A program made the translations under genes and the position numbers. A stretch of DNA of 64,000 nt from Chondrosia reniformis (taxonomy: Eukaryota > Porifera > Demospongiae > Chondrillida > Chondrillidae): assembly GCA_947172415.1 (NCBI GenBank), contig OX359199.1, positions 1,824,001 through 1,888,000 on the forward strand, in the 5' to 3' direction. The notes under the pieces are model-generated. The model was not told where the DNA came from. It did no database searches and saw only the letters and a list, made by a program, of their open reading frames with translations. Position 1 is the stretch's first letter, and each line of letters opens with the position of its first letter. Below, one piece after another: positions 50,601-62,300 of this stretch.

Positions 50601-53600
50601 AAAATAGATACTTACAGACTTACAACCACTTCAACAGGACTTTAACCATATGTGCCAGTAGAAATCATAGAAATGGCCTCAGGTATTCATTGAAAAATGG
50701 CTGTCATATATATATTTTCGATGTGGTAAAAATGTATGTTTATCATACGATATTTCAATTGACCATATCTTCTTCTTAAAGAGGAGAATTTGCTACAAAA
50801 ATAATTAGTTTCTTACTTTGCATCAGCATCTGCTGCGCTGGCAAAATGCAGAGGGGTGCATCCTTTATTGTCAAACACATTCACAGCAGCACCATTGGCA
50901 ACCAGCGAAAGAATGCACTGAAACTGAGCTGTGGAAGTGGCATAGTGAAGAGGAGTGCGGCCATGTTTATCACGAGCATTGATGTCACAACCTTGGCCAA
51001 TCATGAGCTCAAGGCAATCCAAGTTTCTAAATTTACGAAAATATTAAAAAAACAAAAAAACAGTTGTTACACCAACTAATATGTGAAATGAGTGCAAGAA
51101 GACAAAAACCCAGAAACAGCTGTCTGGCCAAATGGAGAAAGGAAGAAAAGTTGGTATGAAACTGTATCCTCATTTGAAGTTATACACACTTTCCTAAATA
51201 GTCAATCTAGAGAATTAGTCTACAGTATGTTATTCGTACATTTCCTTAACCATTATATGCACACCAGCCATATATATCTACATATGTACGTATAGAGGAA
51301 ATTGGTTATTTAGATTATTCATGAGTATAGTACATGTGGAATGGCTAAGTAGTGCATTCATACCCTCCGCAGGCTGCAGCATGCAGACATGTTCTCTTAT
51401 CATTGTCAGTCTCAGAAATCAGGTTCATCTCTGAAAGAACAAAGTAATACAGAGGAGTAAGACCCTGCAATAAGTAGGATGTGTAAAATGTATGGAGGAA
51501 GACCCTGCAATAGAAGGATGTACAAACTGTATGGAGGAAGACCCTACAATAAGTATGTAGGACGTACAAACTGTATGGAGGAAGACCCTACAATAAGTAG
51601 GATGTGTAAAATGTACGTATGGAGGAAGACCCTGCAATAGTAGGATGTACAAACTGTATGGAGGAAGACCCTGTAATAAGTAGGATGTGCAAAATGTATG
51701 GAGGAAGACCCTGCAATAGTAGGATGTACAAGCTGTATGGAGGAAGACCCTGTAATAAGTAGGATGTGCAAAATGTATGAAGGAAGACCCTGCAATAGTA
51801 GGATGTACAAACTGTATGGAGGAAGACCCTGTAATAAGTAGGATGTGCAAAATGTATGGAGGAAGACCCTGCAATAGTAGGATGTACAAGCTGTATGGAG
51901 GAAGACCCTGCAATAGTAGGATGTACAAGCTGTATGGAGGAAGACCCTGTAATAAGTAGGATGTGCAAAATGTATGGAGGAAGACCCTGCAATAGTAGGA
52001 TGTACAAGCTGTATGGAGGAAGACCCTGCAATAGTAGGATGTACAAGCTGTATGGAGGAAGACCCTGTAATAAGTAGGATGTGCAAAATGTATGGAGGAA
52101 GACCCTGCAATAGTAGGATGTACAAGCTGTATGGAGGAAGACCCGGTAATAAGTAGTATGTGCAAACTGTATGGAGGAAGACCCTGCAATGGGTAGTTAC
52201 CTGGTGTGATAAGGTTCTCCACACAGTCAGCATATCCACTCAGACAGGCCATATGAATGGGCAGCATTCCATTAGCGCCACGCCTACCACACAAGAAGAG
52301 GTACGTGCTGTATACATACATATATGTACGTACATATACTGTAATATATAAATATGTATACAAATACACAAACAAGTTACAATACAATCATTGTGATTGG
52401 CCACCATCTACGTAACATAGAGAATATGTAACAGAGAGAATAGTAATAGTACTGCACAAGTGCACTGTATACATGTGTTCATATTTACTTGGTGATGTCT
52501 GCCTTGCTTGCTAGCAGCGCCTTGATGACGGAAGCCTGACCGTTGTGGGCTGCGAGGTGCAAAGCATTGTTTCCCTCCTTGTCAACTATTTCCACACGAG
52601 CACCTGTAGATACATACGTACACAGGGATTACACGTTGTCTGTTATTACCGTATACCAGGAATCGAATGCAAAGGTAGTAGATTGTGATTTATCCAAATT
52701 ACAGATACAAGTAAACTTTGTGGGAATGAGAGAAGAAGTTTAAAGTGTACGGAATTAACAAGGTGTCATATCAATGTGCATCAAAATATTGTGGATGTGT
52801 GCAAAACTTGCAAGCTTGCATTCTATAGACACACACACACATTCAATTTCTAAACAAATATTGTTATAGATAATAGGATTTCTTCTAACTATATTGATTA
52901 AACCAACTGCTTCCGTAGATGCTAAAATAGTGGAAAGATGAACCATCCAAACGATACCTACAGACACTTAATATCTACACATGTATATACGTATATTCAG
53001 GTTCATCATCATTGGTTCCTATAAGTTGGTATAAGAGGGGCTGGTGAAGCAGTACTGTACGTACGTATGTGATTGCTAGTGCACAGTTTGTCACTCACCG
53101 TGACTGATGAGGGTCTCAGTACGCAGGTAGAAGCCTCTTATGGCAGTGAGATGAAGAGGTGTCCGACCAGTGGCGTCCTGGCCATTCAGGTCCGCTCCCA
53201 TCTGGATCAGTATCTCCATGCACATGGCACCCTGGTGACACCACACAGCGTAATGCAGCGGAGTCTACCAAACCACCAATGAAACCAAAGCGATAATGAA
53301 TACAATTAGTGATACATCATATTTGGTCATACCTCTAGATTTAGTACAGAAGCCAAGGACTCACAAAAGATCAATAAAACAAAGATTCCCAGGGTCACTG
53401 ATGAAGGGTGGAATTCCCAGAAACAGCTGTCTGACCCAGTGGAGAAGAAGAAGACTCGTGTATCCTCATCCAAAGCTCTTACTAGGTTTACTTCCATATA
53501 GGTCTTATAAGTAGATGTAGCATGTTGAAATGGCGTGATACATTATATATGCACAGATGTCAACATTAGCTCAACCATCAAGAAGCCATTTGCACACTGG

Positions 53601-56600
53601 CAGTCTGTTCCCTATGAATGTGCTGTCAGGTAATTTGTATACATACATCACACAGCATCAGTACAGGTCTGTGTATACACATCATCATTCAGCACTGTTC
53701 ATTGCATGCAAGGTATATTGTTTGTATTACTCAGGTTATCACATAAACGTAGGTTATGCTTGATCCTACAGACCCCTGGTCCCACGGGCTCCCCCTGGTC
53801 CCACGGGCTCCCCTTGGTCCCACGGGCTCCCCCTAGTCCCTCGGGTTCCTGGGGCTCCCCCTGGTCCCACGGCTCCCCCTAGTCCCTCGGGTTCCGGGGC
53901 TCCCCCTGGTCCCACGGGCTCCCCCTAGTCCCTCGGGTTCCTGGGGCTCCCCCTGGTCCCTCAGGTTCCTGGGGCTCCCCCTGGTCCCACGGCTCCCCCT
54001 AGTCCCTCGGGCTCTCAAACAGATGTACATATGAAGCTGCGATGTTGTGTAACATTCCGTATCTGATGACATCAGACAGCTCTCAACAAACCTGTCCCTT
54101 GTTGTTTAATGGATTGACGGAGGCACCATGTTGGAGAAGCAGATCCACTACTCCTTCACAACCACCATGACAGGCAAGGTGCAGGGGTGTGCAACCGTGA
54201 CTGTTCACAGCATCAATCTGAACATACAAGCAATACATCACATCAACACCTTTATATACATATGTATATATGTACATTATATACACCTTTATATACATTA
54301 CATAATATATACTTACCTTTATATACGTACATATATATATACACCAAATGTATTATGTACGTAAATGAGTAAATTGCACTGAGCCGTGCAAGCGATCATT
54401 GGAAAGTTTTATGCCAAATTTTTGCTTATCAATATGTAAATGTATGAAATGATATGAGGTGTTTGTATGTAAATGTATGCACACACACACATATACATAT
54501 GTGAGCGCCGCCAGTAGAAATTGCAAAAAATGGCCCCCAATAGAAATCGACTTTTTCATAGCAAATGTCTTTATGGCCCTCAGAGAACGTTTGCACCAAG
54601 TTTGAACGTAATCTCTTTTTTTTACAAAGGAGATATGGTCAATTAAAATTATAGTACCATATCAAAAATATATGACAGCCATTTTTTCATTAATATCTAA
54701 GGCCATTTACTGCAATTTCTACTGGCAGCACTTACATATATACACACTGTATGTATACACCTGATGGGAACTTTAAGATCTACACTGATCTACACTGATC
54801 TTACAGCTTTGAAAGCTTTGTTTCTTAGAAAGTCTTGCAAGTACACTCAGTGAAAGACAAACCTTAGCACCGGCTTCTAGCAGAGCTTTGACTGCTTGTG
54901 CATGCCCACCGGAGGCAGCCGAGTGAAGGGGACTACACTGCTGCTTGTCAACTGCATTAACGTCTGCTCCACTGCCAAGAAGTGTTGTGATGCAAGCGCA
55001 ATGACCTGCAGCAGATGCACACATCTGTATAAACAACTTGGAGAGGTGAACATTTCCTGCATGCTATGCCTACTCTGTAATAAATTAAAAAGCCTATAGG
55101 GAAGTGAAAGCTTTGGATGAAGATATTTCTATAACTATACTATAAGAGTCTTCTCTCCTTCTCTTGCTCCACTGGGCATACATTACCTGATCTTATACGT
55201 ACTTACCAACAAAGGCAGCCAGGTGGAGAGGAGTTCTCTCCTTCTTGTCCAGTGACTTCACGTTGGCCCCTTTAACCAGTAGCAGTGATATCATCTCATT
55301 GTGGCCCATATAGGCAGCATGATGAAGAGGTGTCTTTCCCGATCGGTCTCCCATGTTGAGCTGAGCAAGTTGCGGAACAAGGATCTCTGAAAGTGAGAAA
55401 GGACCATGACATCACACTCTTATGTATCTATTAACAGCAGAAATAGTCTTAAAGCAAGGCTTGCTGTACAATTATAAAAAGGAGGAGACTATAAAAAAAC
55501 TTTTAATCAATAAGGTCAAACACTAAGTACCCAATATACAGAATAGTGATGATGTATGCCAAGGTAGATGATGAATATTCCTCACACACCTCCCAGTCCT
55601 TCAACACCCCACACACCTCCCGTCGGCCATTTTAACCAAACACAATTTCAATGTACGTAGTAGTACTGAAAATAAATAATTACAGTATATATGTACTGGT
55701 TGCACAACAAATTACCTGCACACGCCAGATGATTGCTGTTTGCTGCCATGTGCAGAGGTGTCATCCAGTACTTGTCCCTGGCTAGAATGTCAGCATTGGA
55801 ATCCAACAGCAGACGCACACAATCCTACAGTACACGGAGCAAAATACAAGCAAAAACATTTAATAAGCTCCAAAACGAGTAGCCAATCAATAAACGTCAT
55901 TACCGCTTAGTGAAGCCAAGATGATTATTAGACGCTATCACACAGTAATTATACTTCACACACATTAGTACACTATGTGTGTAGCAATACCTTATGTCCC
56001 TGAGCAGCTGCAATGTGCAGTGGTGATAGCCAGTTGACGTCTTTTCCATTCACTTTGTTCAGAGATGCTATGATACGTATATACATACGTAAATACAGTG
56101 ACATGGCATACGTACATACGTACATCCAGTACTAAAATAACAGTCGGCCATTTTTTAGAGCCAATTGTCAAATGGCAGTGTGTTTCTTACTTCTGGTTAA
56201 CAGAGCCTTCAAACATTCCAACTCTCCACAGTAGGCAGCTGCATGCAGAGCTGTGCGCCTTTCAGCATCCTATATGTAAAAGAATTACTACATAAACAGA
56301 CATACGTGCGTACATCAACTTATATGAAGCATTAACTGGCCAATCAAGGTTAACCCATGCCAGGATTCCCCTTACGGCGGACAGAGGGTGGCATTTGCCC
56401 TCTCTTAAAAACCTTTTTAATAGTATATGTCTTGAAGAAAGTCAAATTTCCAAGTTTTAATAGCAAACAAAAACATTAAAACATTTGGTTTCCCTCAAAA
56501 TATTGCTAAATTGTATATTATTTCCACTTCTAGAGAAACCCTGGCATATAATGACCAGTCCATCAAGTTTAACCTATGCAGGTAAGTCTCAGCAGTGAAT

Positions 56601-57184
56601 GGAGCAGAAACTGGTGGGTATAGTAGAGCAGTTTATGATGATATGGAAAACTACTCAACTAGGTATGGAAAACCTATTACCAGGTAGCATGCAGGTTGAA
56701 ATAGTGCTCAATTATGCAACTAACAGGAGCCTCAGGGTCTTCCCCCTGCAGCATGAGTTCCCTAATGTGGACGGCATTCCCCTCAAAACAAGCCTTCACC
56801 AGAGGATACTACAAGAAAAAGAAAAAGCTTGTACAGATATGCACTACGTGTGATCAGATACAACAGAATCGTGTTCTCTCAACAGGAGGCCGTGGTTCTT
56901 TAAACCATAGATCTATGGTTAAACTTAACCAGAATCGGGTTACAAAGGCAAAGATTCGATCATTCAAATCTTTATCAAGGATAACAAGTATTCAAGCTTA
57001 CGACTTCACTCCTCAAGAGCCGAGTCATGGTACCTTAATCCTTTGTGTAAACTACGTATAACCGTGACACTACCTTTTATGGCAAAGTCATCATCCGCTT
57101 TAAATAAAATTAGAAGGATCTAAAGTTTGCGCTTTGTTGTGAGTTCAGCCTTACGTCGGAAATCCTCTGGTGTGTTAACATCAT
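42889..57184 (-). CDS. ANKRD28: Ankyrin-repeat protein, PP6 regulatory subunit family (ANKRD28/44/52)
   Basis: Exons 5' to 3': 57184-57155 (tentative start MMLTHQRISD), 56808-56725, 56269-56191, 56067-55991, 55824-55716, 55386-55207, 55005-54863, 54217-54092, 53264-53099, 52603-52489, 52283-52201, 51430-51364, 51026-50817, 50566-50380, 49822-49704, 49224-49139, 47277-47075, 46793-46729, 46236-46009, 45938-45840, 44961-44816, 44439-44348, 43307-43136, 42992-42889. They sum to 2970 nt, 989 residues, all in phase. The protein is almost entirely 33-residue ankyrin repeats (GRTPLHYAT, GKTPLHHAAYMGH, GRTPLDLAAFAGHK). Unit order tracks ANKRD28: KRTPLHAA, GRTPLMLAVQNGHTDIV, GRTPVHFAAACGH, GFTPLHWAAYNGH, SLLHCAVINDHESC, LHLACLQGHESSALLLLDR, then YTPALCC at the end. 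The family scaffolds protein phosphatase 6 in the cytosol. ANKRD28, 44 and 52 are vertebrate paralogues, so the symbol marks the family only. Confidence 0.92.
43795..43850 (+). ncRNA. Hammerhead-like motif, isolated
   Basis: CTGATGAAGACCTCCAGGTT is followed by AGAAATCCTGCCAATAC. An ACCT/AGGT stem II is present and TATTG/CAATA could form stem I. Confidence 0.35.
43886..44228. mobile_element. pogo/Tigger-like MITE with TA target duplication
   Basis: Ends CAGTACTTCCTCGGTTATCC and GGATAACCGAGGAAGTACTG are exact inverts, flanked by TA on both sides. The 343-bp interior has no transposase frame. Confidence 0.8.
44549..44663. repeat. (TTA)n microsatellite
   Basis: Nearly uninterrupted TTA repeats with one T run, in an ankyrin-gene intron. 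Confidence 0.95.
45053..45163 (-). repeat. Retrozyme-like element family A, 3' half
   Basis: Arm with CCATTTTCCTACATGC, GGGGAACTAAACCTGG and GATGAAGATACAGG, then replaced by TACGTATG simple sequence. Confidence 0.68.
47956..49035. mobile_element. 1.08-kb terminal-inverted-repeat DNA element with TATGTA duplication
   Basis: CGGTACAGGTCAAAAGAAAC at the left is inverted at the right for about 30 bp, and TATGTA flanks both ends. Inside lie a nested hairpin MITE (48371-48537), a short plus-strand frame from 48608 (MPLTKYQRERIVSLHLQSKG) like a Tc1-type DNA-binding helix-turn-helix, and a minus-strand frame at about 48320-48130 (RLEEAIRNEMASKIMVEWIEG) of unknown origin. No full transposase, so non-autonomous. 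Confidence 0.75.
48371..48537. mobile_element. Hairpin MITE nested in the 1.08-kb element
   Basis: About 65-bp arms (AATTTGCCAATCAAAACTCT at left) pair almost perfectly; AGGTCCGCCGAAGG is repeated inverted. Confidence 0.78.
49242..49459. mobile_element. MITE with CCGTATATCAGGAAT ends, second copy
   Basis: Left CCGTATATCAGGAATTGC and right CATATCCCGATATATGG; the interior matches the 7884 copy. Confidence 0.65.
49553..49690 (+). repeat. Foldback element family B copy
   Basis: TTGAGATGGTTCATC at left, CACTGAAGAAGACTCCCAGGG in the centre and AAAGATGAACTGG at right. Confidence 0.62.
50648..50795. mobile_element. Partial copy of the GCCAGTAGAAATTGC MITE
   Basis: GTGCCAGTAGAAATCATAG, AATGGCTGTCATATATAT and TTCAATTGACCATATC match the 54503 element. 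Confidence 0.55.
51090..51325 (+). repeat. Retrozyme-like element family A, interrupted copy
   Basis: CAGAAACAGCTGTCTGGCC and the GATTATTCATGAG end are recognisable, with unrelated sequence between. Confidence 0.5.
51437..52192. repeat. Minisatellite of 38-42-bp units, about 19 copies
   Basis: Units share GTATGGAGGAAGACCCTG and alternate between CAATAGTAGGATGTACAAGC and TAATAAGTAGGATGTGCAAA types, giving a higher-order period. Fills the ankyrin-gene intron between 51430 and 52201. Confidence 0.88.
52649..52855. mobile_element. MITE with CCGTATATCAGGAAT ends, third copy
   Basis: Begins ACCGTATACCAGGAATCG and ends ACATTCAATTTC; the right terminus is eroded. Confidence 0.58.
52868..52962. repeat. 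Foldback element family B fragment
   Basis: GGATTTCTTCTAACTATATT and AAAGATGAACCATCCAAACG flank a shortened centre. Confidence 0.55.
53350..53545 (+). repeat. Retrozyme-like element family A, best-preserved ribozyme copy
   Basis: Holds the hammerhead-like core at 53392-53437 with six perfect stem I pairs. Confidence 0.82.
53392..53437 (+). ncRNA. Hammerhead-type (type I) ribozyme-like motif
   Basis: GGGTCA (53392-53397) pairs fully with TGACCC (53432-53437) as stem I. CTGATGA is at 53398-53404. Stem II uses GGG/CCC within 53405-53419. GAAA is at 53420-53423, then a short stem III (AC..GT) and a GTC cut triplet ending at 53431. Caveat: an A-A opposition sits at the base of stem II, and stem III is only about two pairs, so activity may need dimers as in other short-stem-III hammerheads. 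Confidence 0.6.
53768..54010. repeat. GC-rich minisatellite
   Basis: Units built on CCCCTGGTCCCACGGGCTC and CCCCTAGTCCCTCGGG; strongly GC-rich in an AT-rich intron of the ankyrin gene. Confidence 0.85.
54503..54735. mobile_element. MITE with GCCAGTAGAAATTGC-type inverted ends
   Basis: CGCCAGTAGAAATTGC at left and GCAATTTCTACTGGC at right; inner arms carry AATGGCC/GGCCATT. Confidence 0.68.
55052..55172 (-). repeat. Retrozyme-like element family A copy starting at the cut site
   Basis: On the minus strand it begins GCCCAGTGGAG, two bases after the predicted cleavage point, and reaches the 3' arm. Confidence 0.7.
57155..57184 (-). CDS. Candidate initial exon of the ankyrin gene
   Basis: ATGATG opens a 10-codon frame ending at a GTAAGG donor in phase 0, as the next exon (56808-56725, YPLVKACFEGN) needs. 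It was chosen because no other ATG-plus-donor in the correct phase was noticed upstream. The match of length to family N-termini is only approximate. Confidence 0.5.
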
Positions 57185-59313
57185 CCGGTCAAGCACTTTT
57201 CTTCAGATCTCTACAAACACAATGTGCGGCTAAAATTAAGAGGGTTCTCCTCCAAAGACGCTAGGGTTCGATTTATGGCGCGAAATTTAAACAAGAATGT
57301 TCAAAAGACCAGGTACATAATACGTTGACTATCCTACACTTGGGTAGTAAAGATTCGAGCCAAATTTGTCTCTAAATGATGCGCTGGAGTTATTAAATAG
57401 ATCTTTAAACTCTTGCTGCTCGAATCTTTACTAGATAGAGGAAGAAGGAGAAAATCAAAATTAAAAATGCAGAGAATAGTTTAGTTGGGTTCAATGTGAC
57501 AAACAAAACAGTGGTAGCAATATACTTATGAATGCATTTGGTTTATGTGCCCTATATAGAGATTTTGTAGCCAAGACAGATGGGGCATTGATAAGGTGTG
57601 GTCAATATCTGATAGCAATAAAGAAGGTAGACAATGCAAGAAGTTTCTTTCAGTCAAAGACCAAGAAAGTCTAAAATGTATTCAATGTACTACCGTTTAT
57701 TTTTATTCCACTGCACAGGACAGTGATTGATATATAATAATGTGGACTGCAAGATTTGGCTGATTCGGCATGACTGTATCTGTGGACTATATTTATGGTG
57801 TAGATGTGTACACCTGACAGTGCCTCATTGGGTCGGTACCCTGCTATTTTTGCACATGTGTGTTAATAATAATAATATAGATATGATATTGTGCACCTCT
57901 TCTCGGGATAGCAGATATTCTCATTGAATCATTGACCTTTTGATTGGGAACTGTTCAGGCTTGATGCTTTAATTAGAAAAAATAGTCCTTTTCTAGAAAA
58001 ATAGTCAATTGAAATTCCACTGTACCTCTATTCCCCGTTTTCTTGTTAATATTGTATTTTGTTTTGAAGTTTTTCTTGGCAAAGCTAGTCGGTTAAAATG
58101 AAATAGAAAGAAGAAAAAAGAAAACCTGTTTTACCTACATATAACCATTCTTTTATGTTTCAAACAATCTTTAAAATCTTGTAAAAAGCTGTTCTGGGAC
58201 CTTAAAATCCTATTGTTGTTAATTTTTAAGGTGATAACCAGTAATTGTATAATTATACATTGAATTAGGGCAGCCATGTTTTTGTGCCATCTCTACTTAT
58301 AGAGTACATAGTACTGCCTTATTCTCCAATTATACTTCCTTAGCATCCAAAGCATTATATATGTTCTTAATGGTGCTACATTAAAATACGCTAATTACGT
58401 CTTTGCATGGCTTCCAAAGGCTTTGTATATATACATGAATGGTCCTATATTATTAATGGTGCTGTGTATACCCATTAATGTCACAGAACTAGCTGATAAA
58501 CCACAGGGGCATTATCTACGTATATACAGTATGGTGTGCTGATTAATATGACATACAGTGTGAACAAATTTATACAGGAAGTGAAATTAATCTACACATT
58601 TATTTTCTTTGCTACTGACAATTTCTTAGGCATTGAAGCATACATCCTTTGCCATTTAGTCATTTCAATCCTGAACTGCCCAAATACTATGGTATTTATG
58701 AGGTATAAATCAGTTATACCCCTGTCAGTCTTAGCTATATACACCAAAATATAATTAGTGGGCCTCTGTTCCACCTTAAATTTGTATAATTTTGGTTATG
58801 GTCCTCACTTTTGGGATATTTACATAAAAAAGTACAAAATGTCCTGACTTATATGGAAATTGCAATCAAATACTATACGGTACAAGTTATAAAAATTTAA
58901 TGTTCTAACTCCTAGTCTATATATACGTAGCTACAATTTTGACAAGTATGTACTAGCTGTATCCATAACATGTATACTATATATGCTATATACCAGCATT
59001 GATCATGAGCTGTTATTTGAAGTTATGCATAGTTTAGAATGTATAGTAGAAAATATGATTACATTTTCATAACCATGGCAGATTTGATGTACATACTTTA
59101 CAATTGAGAGTGAGAACTATATATGTATGGAATATAGCCTCTATTAATGGATTCTCCGGATCCATTACCTAATTGTTGCTGTATATAATCAGTGATATAT
59201 ATATAATATCAGTAACTCATCTATACGTAGGTATTATATTAAACAATAAAAGCAGTTCTATTTTACTTGCAATAGTACTGTTGTCGGGCTAAAGGGGGAA
59301 TTTGGAGATCAAA
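57185..59313. other. Divergent intergenic region between ankyrin and TIL genes
   Basis: No coding exon recognised. AATAAAAGC at about 59247 could serve as a TATA-like element for the TIL gene; this is weak. Confidence 0.45.
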
Positions 59314-62300
59314 ATGAAGCTTTTTTTCTGTTTCTCGGTTCTGATTGTTTCTCTAGTTGGTATTGCGGTAGCAAACCACTTATTAACTGAATTTGAAGCA
59401 TGGAAAGACCCAAGTGAGCACTTTTGCATGCACTATTATCCTTACACAAGAAGGTGTACATGTAGAGCTATATACAACTAAAGTCAGTTACATACATCAA
59501 ATCTACGTATACCTATAACATGATGATATATTGTGATGGATTTCAGTTTGTCAATTGTTTCCTTTTCTTTGGGTGTATGAAGGATGTTCCTATTCTGGTC
59601 AGGTTTTCACATACTGCTCATCTGCCTGTCCCGCCATATGTGGTCAGCCTAAAAATGATACCTGTTACAGAAGAGGCTGTACCCCAGGATGTTCCTGTAG
59701 GGAAGGGTACATTCTAGATCTTCAAGTTAGAAAGTGTATCCAACTGGCTGAGTGCATAAACAGGCCAAGGAATGTTATTCCTGCAGTAGAAAGTGATAGC
59801 TCACGTGTCTCTGGTGGAAGCTGTTCCTTCACTACAAATAAAGCAATTTCCAAGCTGGTTCAGGTTCACTCAGAATGTTCTCAGCTATCTAACACTAATA
59901 ATCAGTTGCAGCGGGTAAGGCTAACGCTTTGTGCTTGTGCATCTATTAGTCTTGAAGCTCAGAGGCTTGCAACTAATGGACAGTCTTCATATTAGTGAGT
60001 TAACAATGTGTATACATATATAGTGTTTGTAATTTTATTCTGGAGGAAATATAAAACTTACCTACTCTTATTAAGCTTGCATGCTTAGTATACTTATAAC
60101 TGTTACATGTTTTCCATGAATAATCCAAGTCTGAAGAGATATATAGTTCAGCCACATATGCAAGTAATTATTCAAAAATATCAATGTCAATGTATACAAA
60201 TATAAGCTTACAAAAGGAAAAAACAGCAATACATATAAGATTTGCAAGATTCAAGTGTTGAATCTTGCAATTAGAAAAGTAGTTAAAGCTGAGAGGAAGA
60301 AATAATGTCACAAAAATGGCTTACACTTTATAGTTACAGGATTGGATATAGCAGAGAGACAAGGAAGGCCTTCTCCCCTAGAGTGGCCAGGATAGCATTG
60401 CTTATAGAAGCAGGGAACGTCTTCTTGTGTCAGTAAAGGCCTAAAGCTCTTTTTTACACCTTTCTTTATCTGAGTGGCAAGGAAGGCTTTATATATACGT
60501 ATAGCTCTTCACTGAAAAATTAACAGCATAGAACAAGAGTCGATCGGAATCGGTTAACTGGACATCTAACTAGAACCGGACATCTAATTTGTACCAGCCA
60601 AGTAGTTCGAGTTTACTTAGGGGCATTGTGCTAACAGCCATCCTTCTCTTGTGCACCATTCCTAGTACAGTTTCCTTACACAGCCACTGTTAAAAGAGTA
60701 GAGTTGTGAATCACTCTAAATTGCCTATTTAATGATTTTGCTGATGACTGACTGATTGATCGACCGACTGATTGATCGACCGACTGACTGACTGATTGAC
60801 TGACTGATTGACCGACTGACTGACTGATTGACTGACTGATTGACCGACTGACTGACTGACAGGATCAATTGCATTACCCTGGTAAAAGCCTGTGTGGGGT
60901 AATGATTGCCCATATTGAAAAAATGATATTGCTTTACCATTATTATATACATGCAGTGATGAAGCTTTCCAAGTCTACAAAACATGTAAGGTGGTTGGTG
61001 GCTGTACTATGTCTGCTACTACACTTGTTAATAGAATTGCAACACAGCTCTATGACATCATTGACAGCAACATTATTCAGACTGGATCTGTTAGACTGAA
61101 AACAGCACAAAGTCTTACACCTACTAGAGAAACAAGTACAGTGAAATACTTTATTACTTTAAAGTTACAGTACGTATATCTTAACTGTATATATTCTGTA
61201 TGCATATACGTACACTGGAGTCTAAATATGTGATCTCTGGGGACCCAAAAATAAATCTGACTTTTTGAACTTACGACTATGACATTAACAACAATAGTAC
61301 CTTCCTTAAAGGGTCTATGATACAAAGTCATAGTCTCACACCTACTAGCTATAGAGAAACAAATACAGCAAAACATTATAAAGTTATAAGATCTTTTTTT
61401 AGTATTAGTATTATTATTTATGGGCCATGGGCTAATTAACAGTGGGCCCAGGTAACCTTACAAATACACAAAAACAGATAAGCATAACAATACAAAAATA
61501 TCAGTTAGGGACATATAATTTATCCAGTTTATTTAATTTTCTGGGGGAATGTTTACAATAAATAATAAACGTACATTTCATAAATAATTGAATAATTAAT
61601 AATTGTGTATTGTCCTAGTTCAAATAAAGATTCTTGACTGTAGTATTACATGTAGACACATTGGTTTAACACTTTTGCAATTACTGCTTTTTATATATAT
61701 GCTTTTCAAAATAAGAGAGAAGAGACATAAACAAAGTTGTGCATTATAAAATCATCATCGAAACTACTTCTGAACTCGTCCACATACAAAGAGTCTCTTA
61801 TGACTGTAAACTGAATTAAGTTACAATATACAAAGTTACATGTATGGCATAGAAGTGTTTAAAGCTAGCTATAGGAATCTCTGTCCTCTTCTTCTGTACC
61901 TGTACTACGTACCATTCTCTTGCTGTAGGAGTGCATGTCATGCATTATTGGAGCTAGGTTTATCTAACAGGTAACTAAAGACAAGGGTGAATGCCAAATC
62001 CACCCTCTGCACTCTTCAATAGTAACTTTAGCTTTAGCTAAATGGCCTATGTAATACAGGACACTTCTAGTAACCCTGCAGAAGTCTACAGCAAGAGAAT
62101 GATACTGTAATATTGCACATAAATATATTCATTGTTTTTATCTTTGCTTCAGCAGTTCAAAACTGTACCACAGTGGAACAGTGTTCAGATGAAATCAATG
62201 GCATGATAATTGCAAACATTGGGGATAATATTACATACAATGATGATATAGCCATTCAAACTGTGGTTATAAGAATCAAAGTGTCCAGTAATGGAGAATG

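Noticed and set aside
51425-52387. 320-codon minus-strand frame (GSSSIHFAHPTYYRVF)
   Set aside because: Minisatellite translation running on from a true ankyrin exon (52283-52201); splice sites of that exon explain the gene.
53833-54072. Gly-rich collagen-like frame (GTRGSRGTRGSP)
   Set aside because: Comes from the GC-rich minisatellite, whose period is not a multiple of 3 and breaks Gly-X-Y.
60869-61099. Frame starting MKLSKSTKHVRWLVAVLCLLL, like a signal peptide
   Set aside because: It overlaps exon 3 of the TIL gene in another frame; the splice-compatible frame with cysteines fits better.
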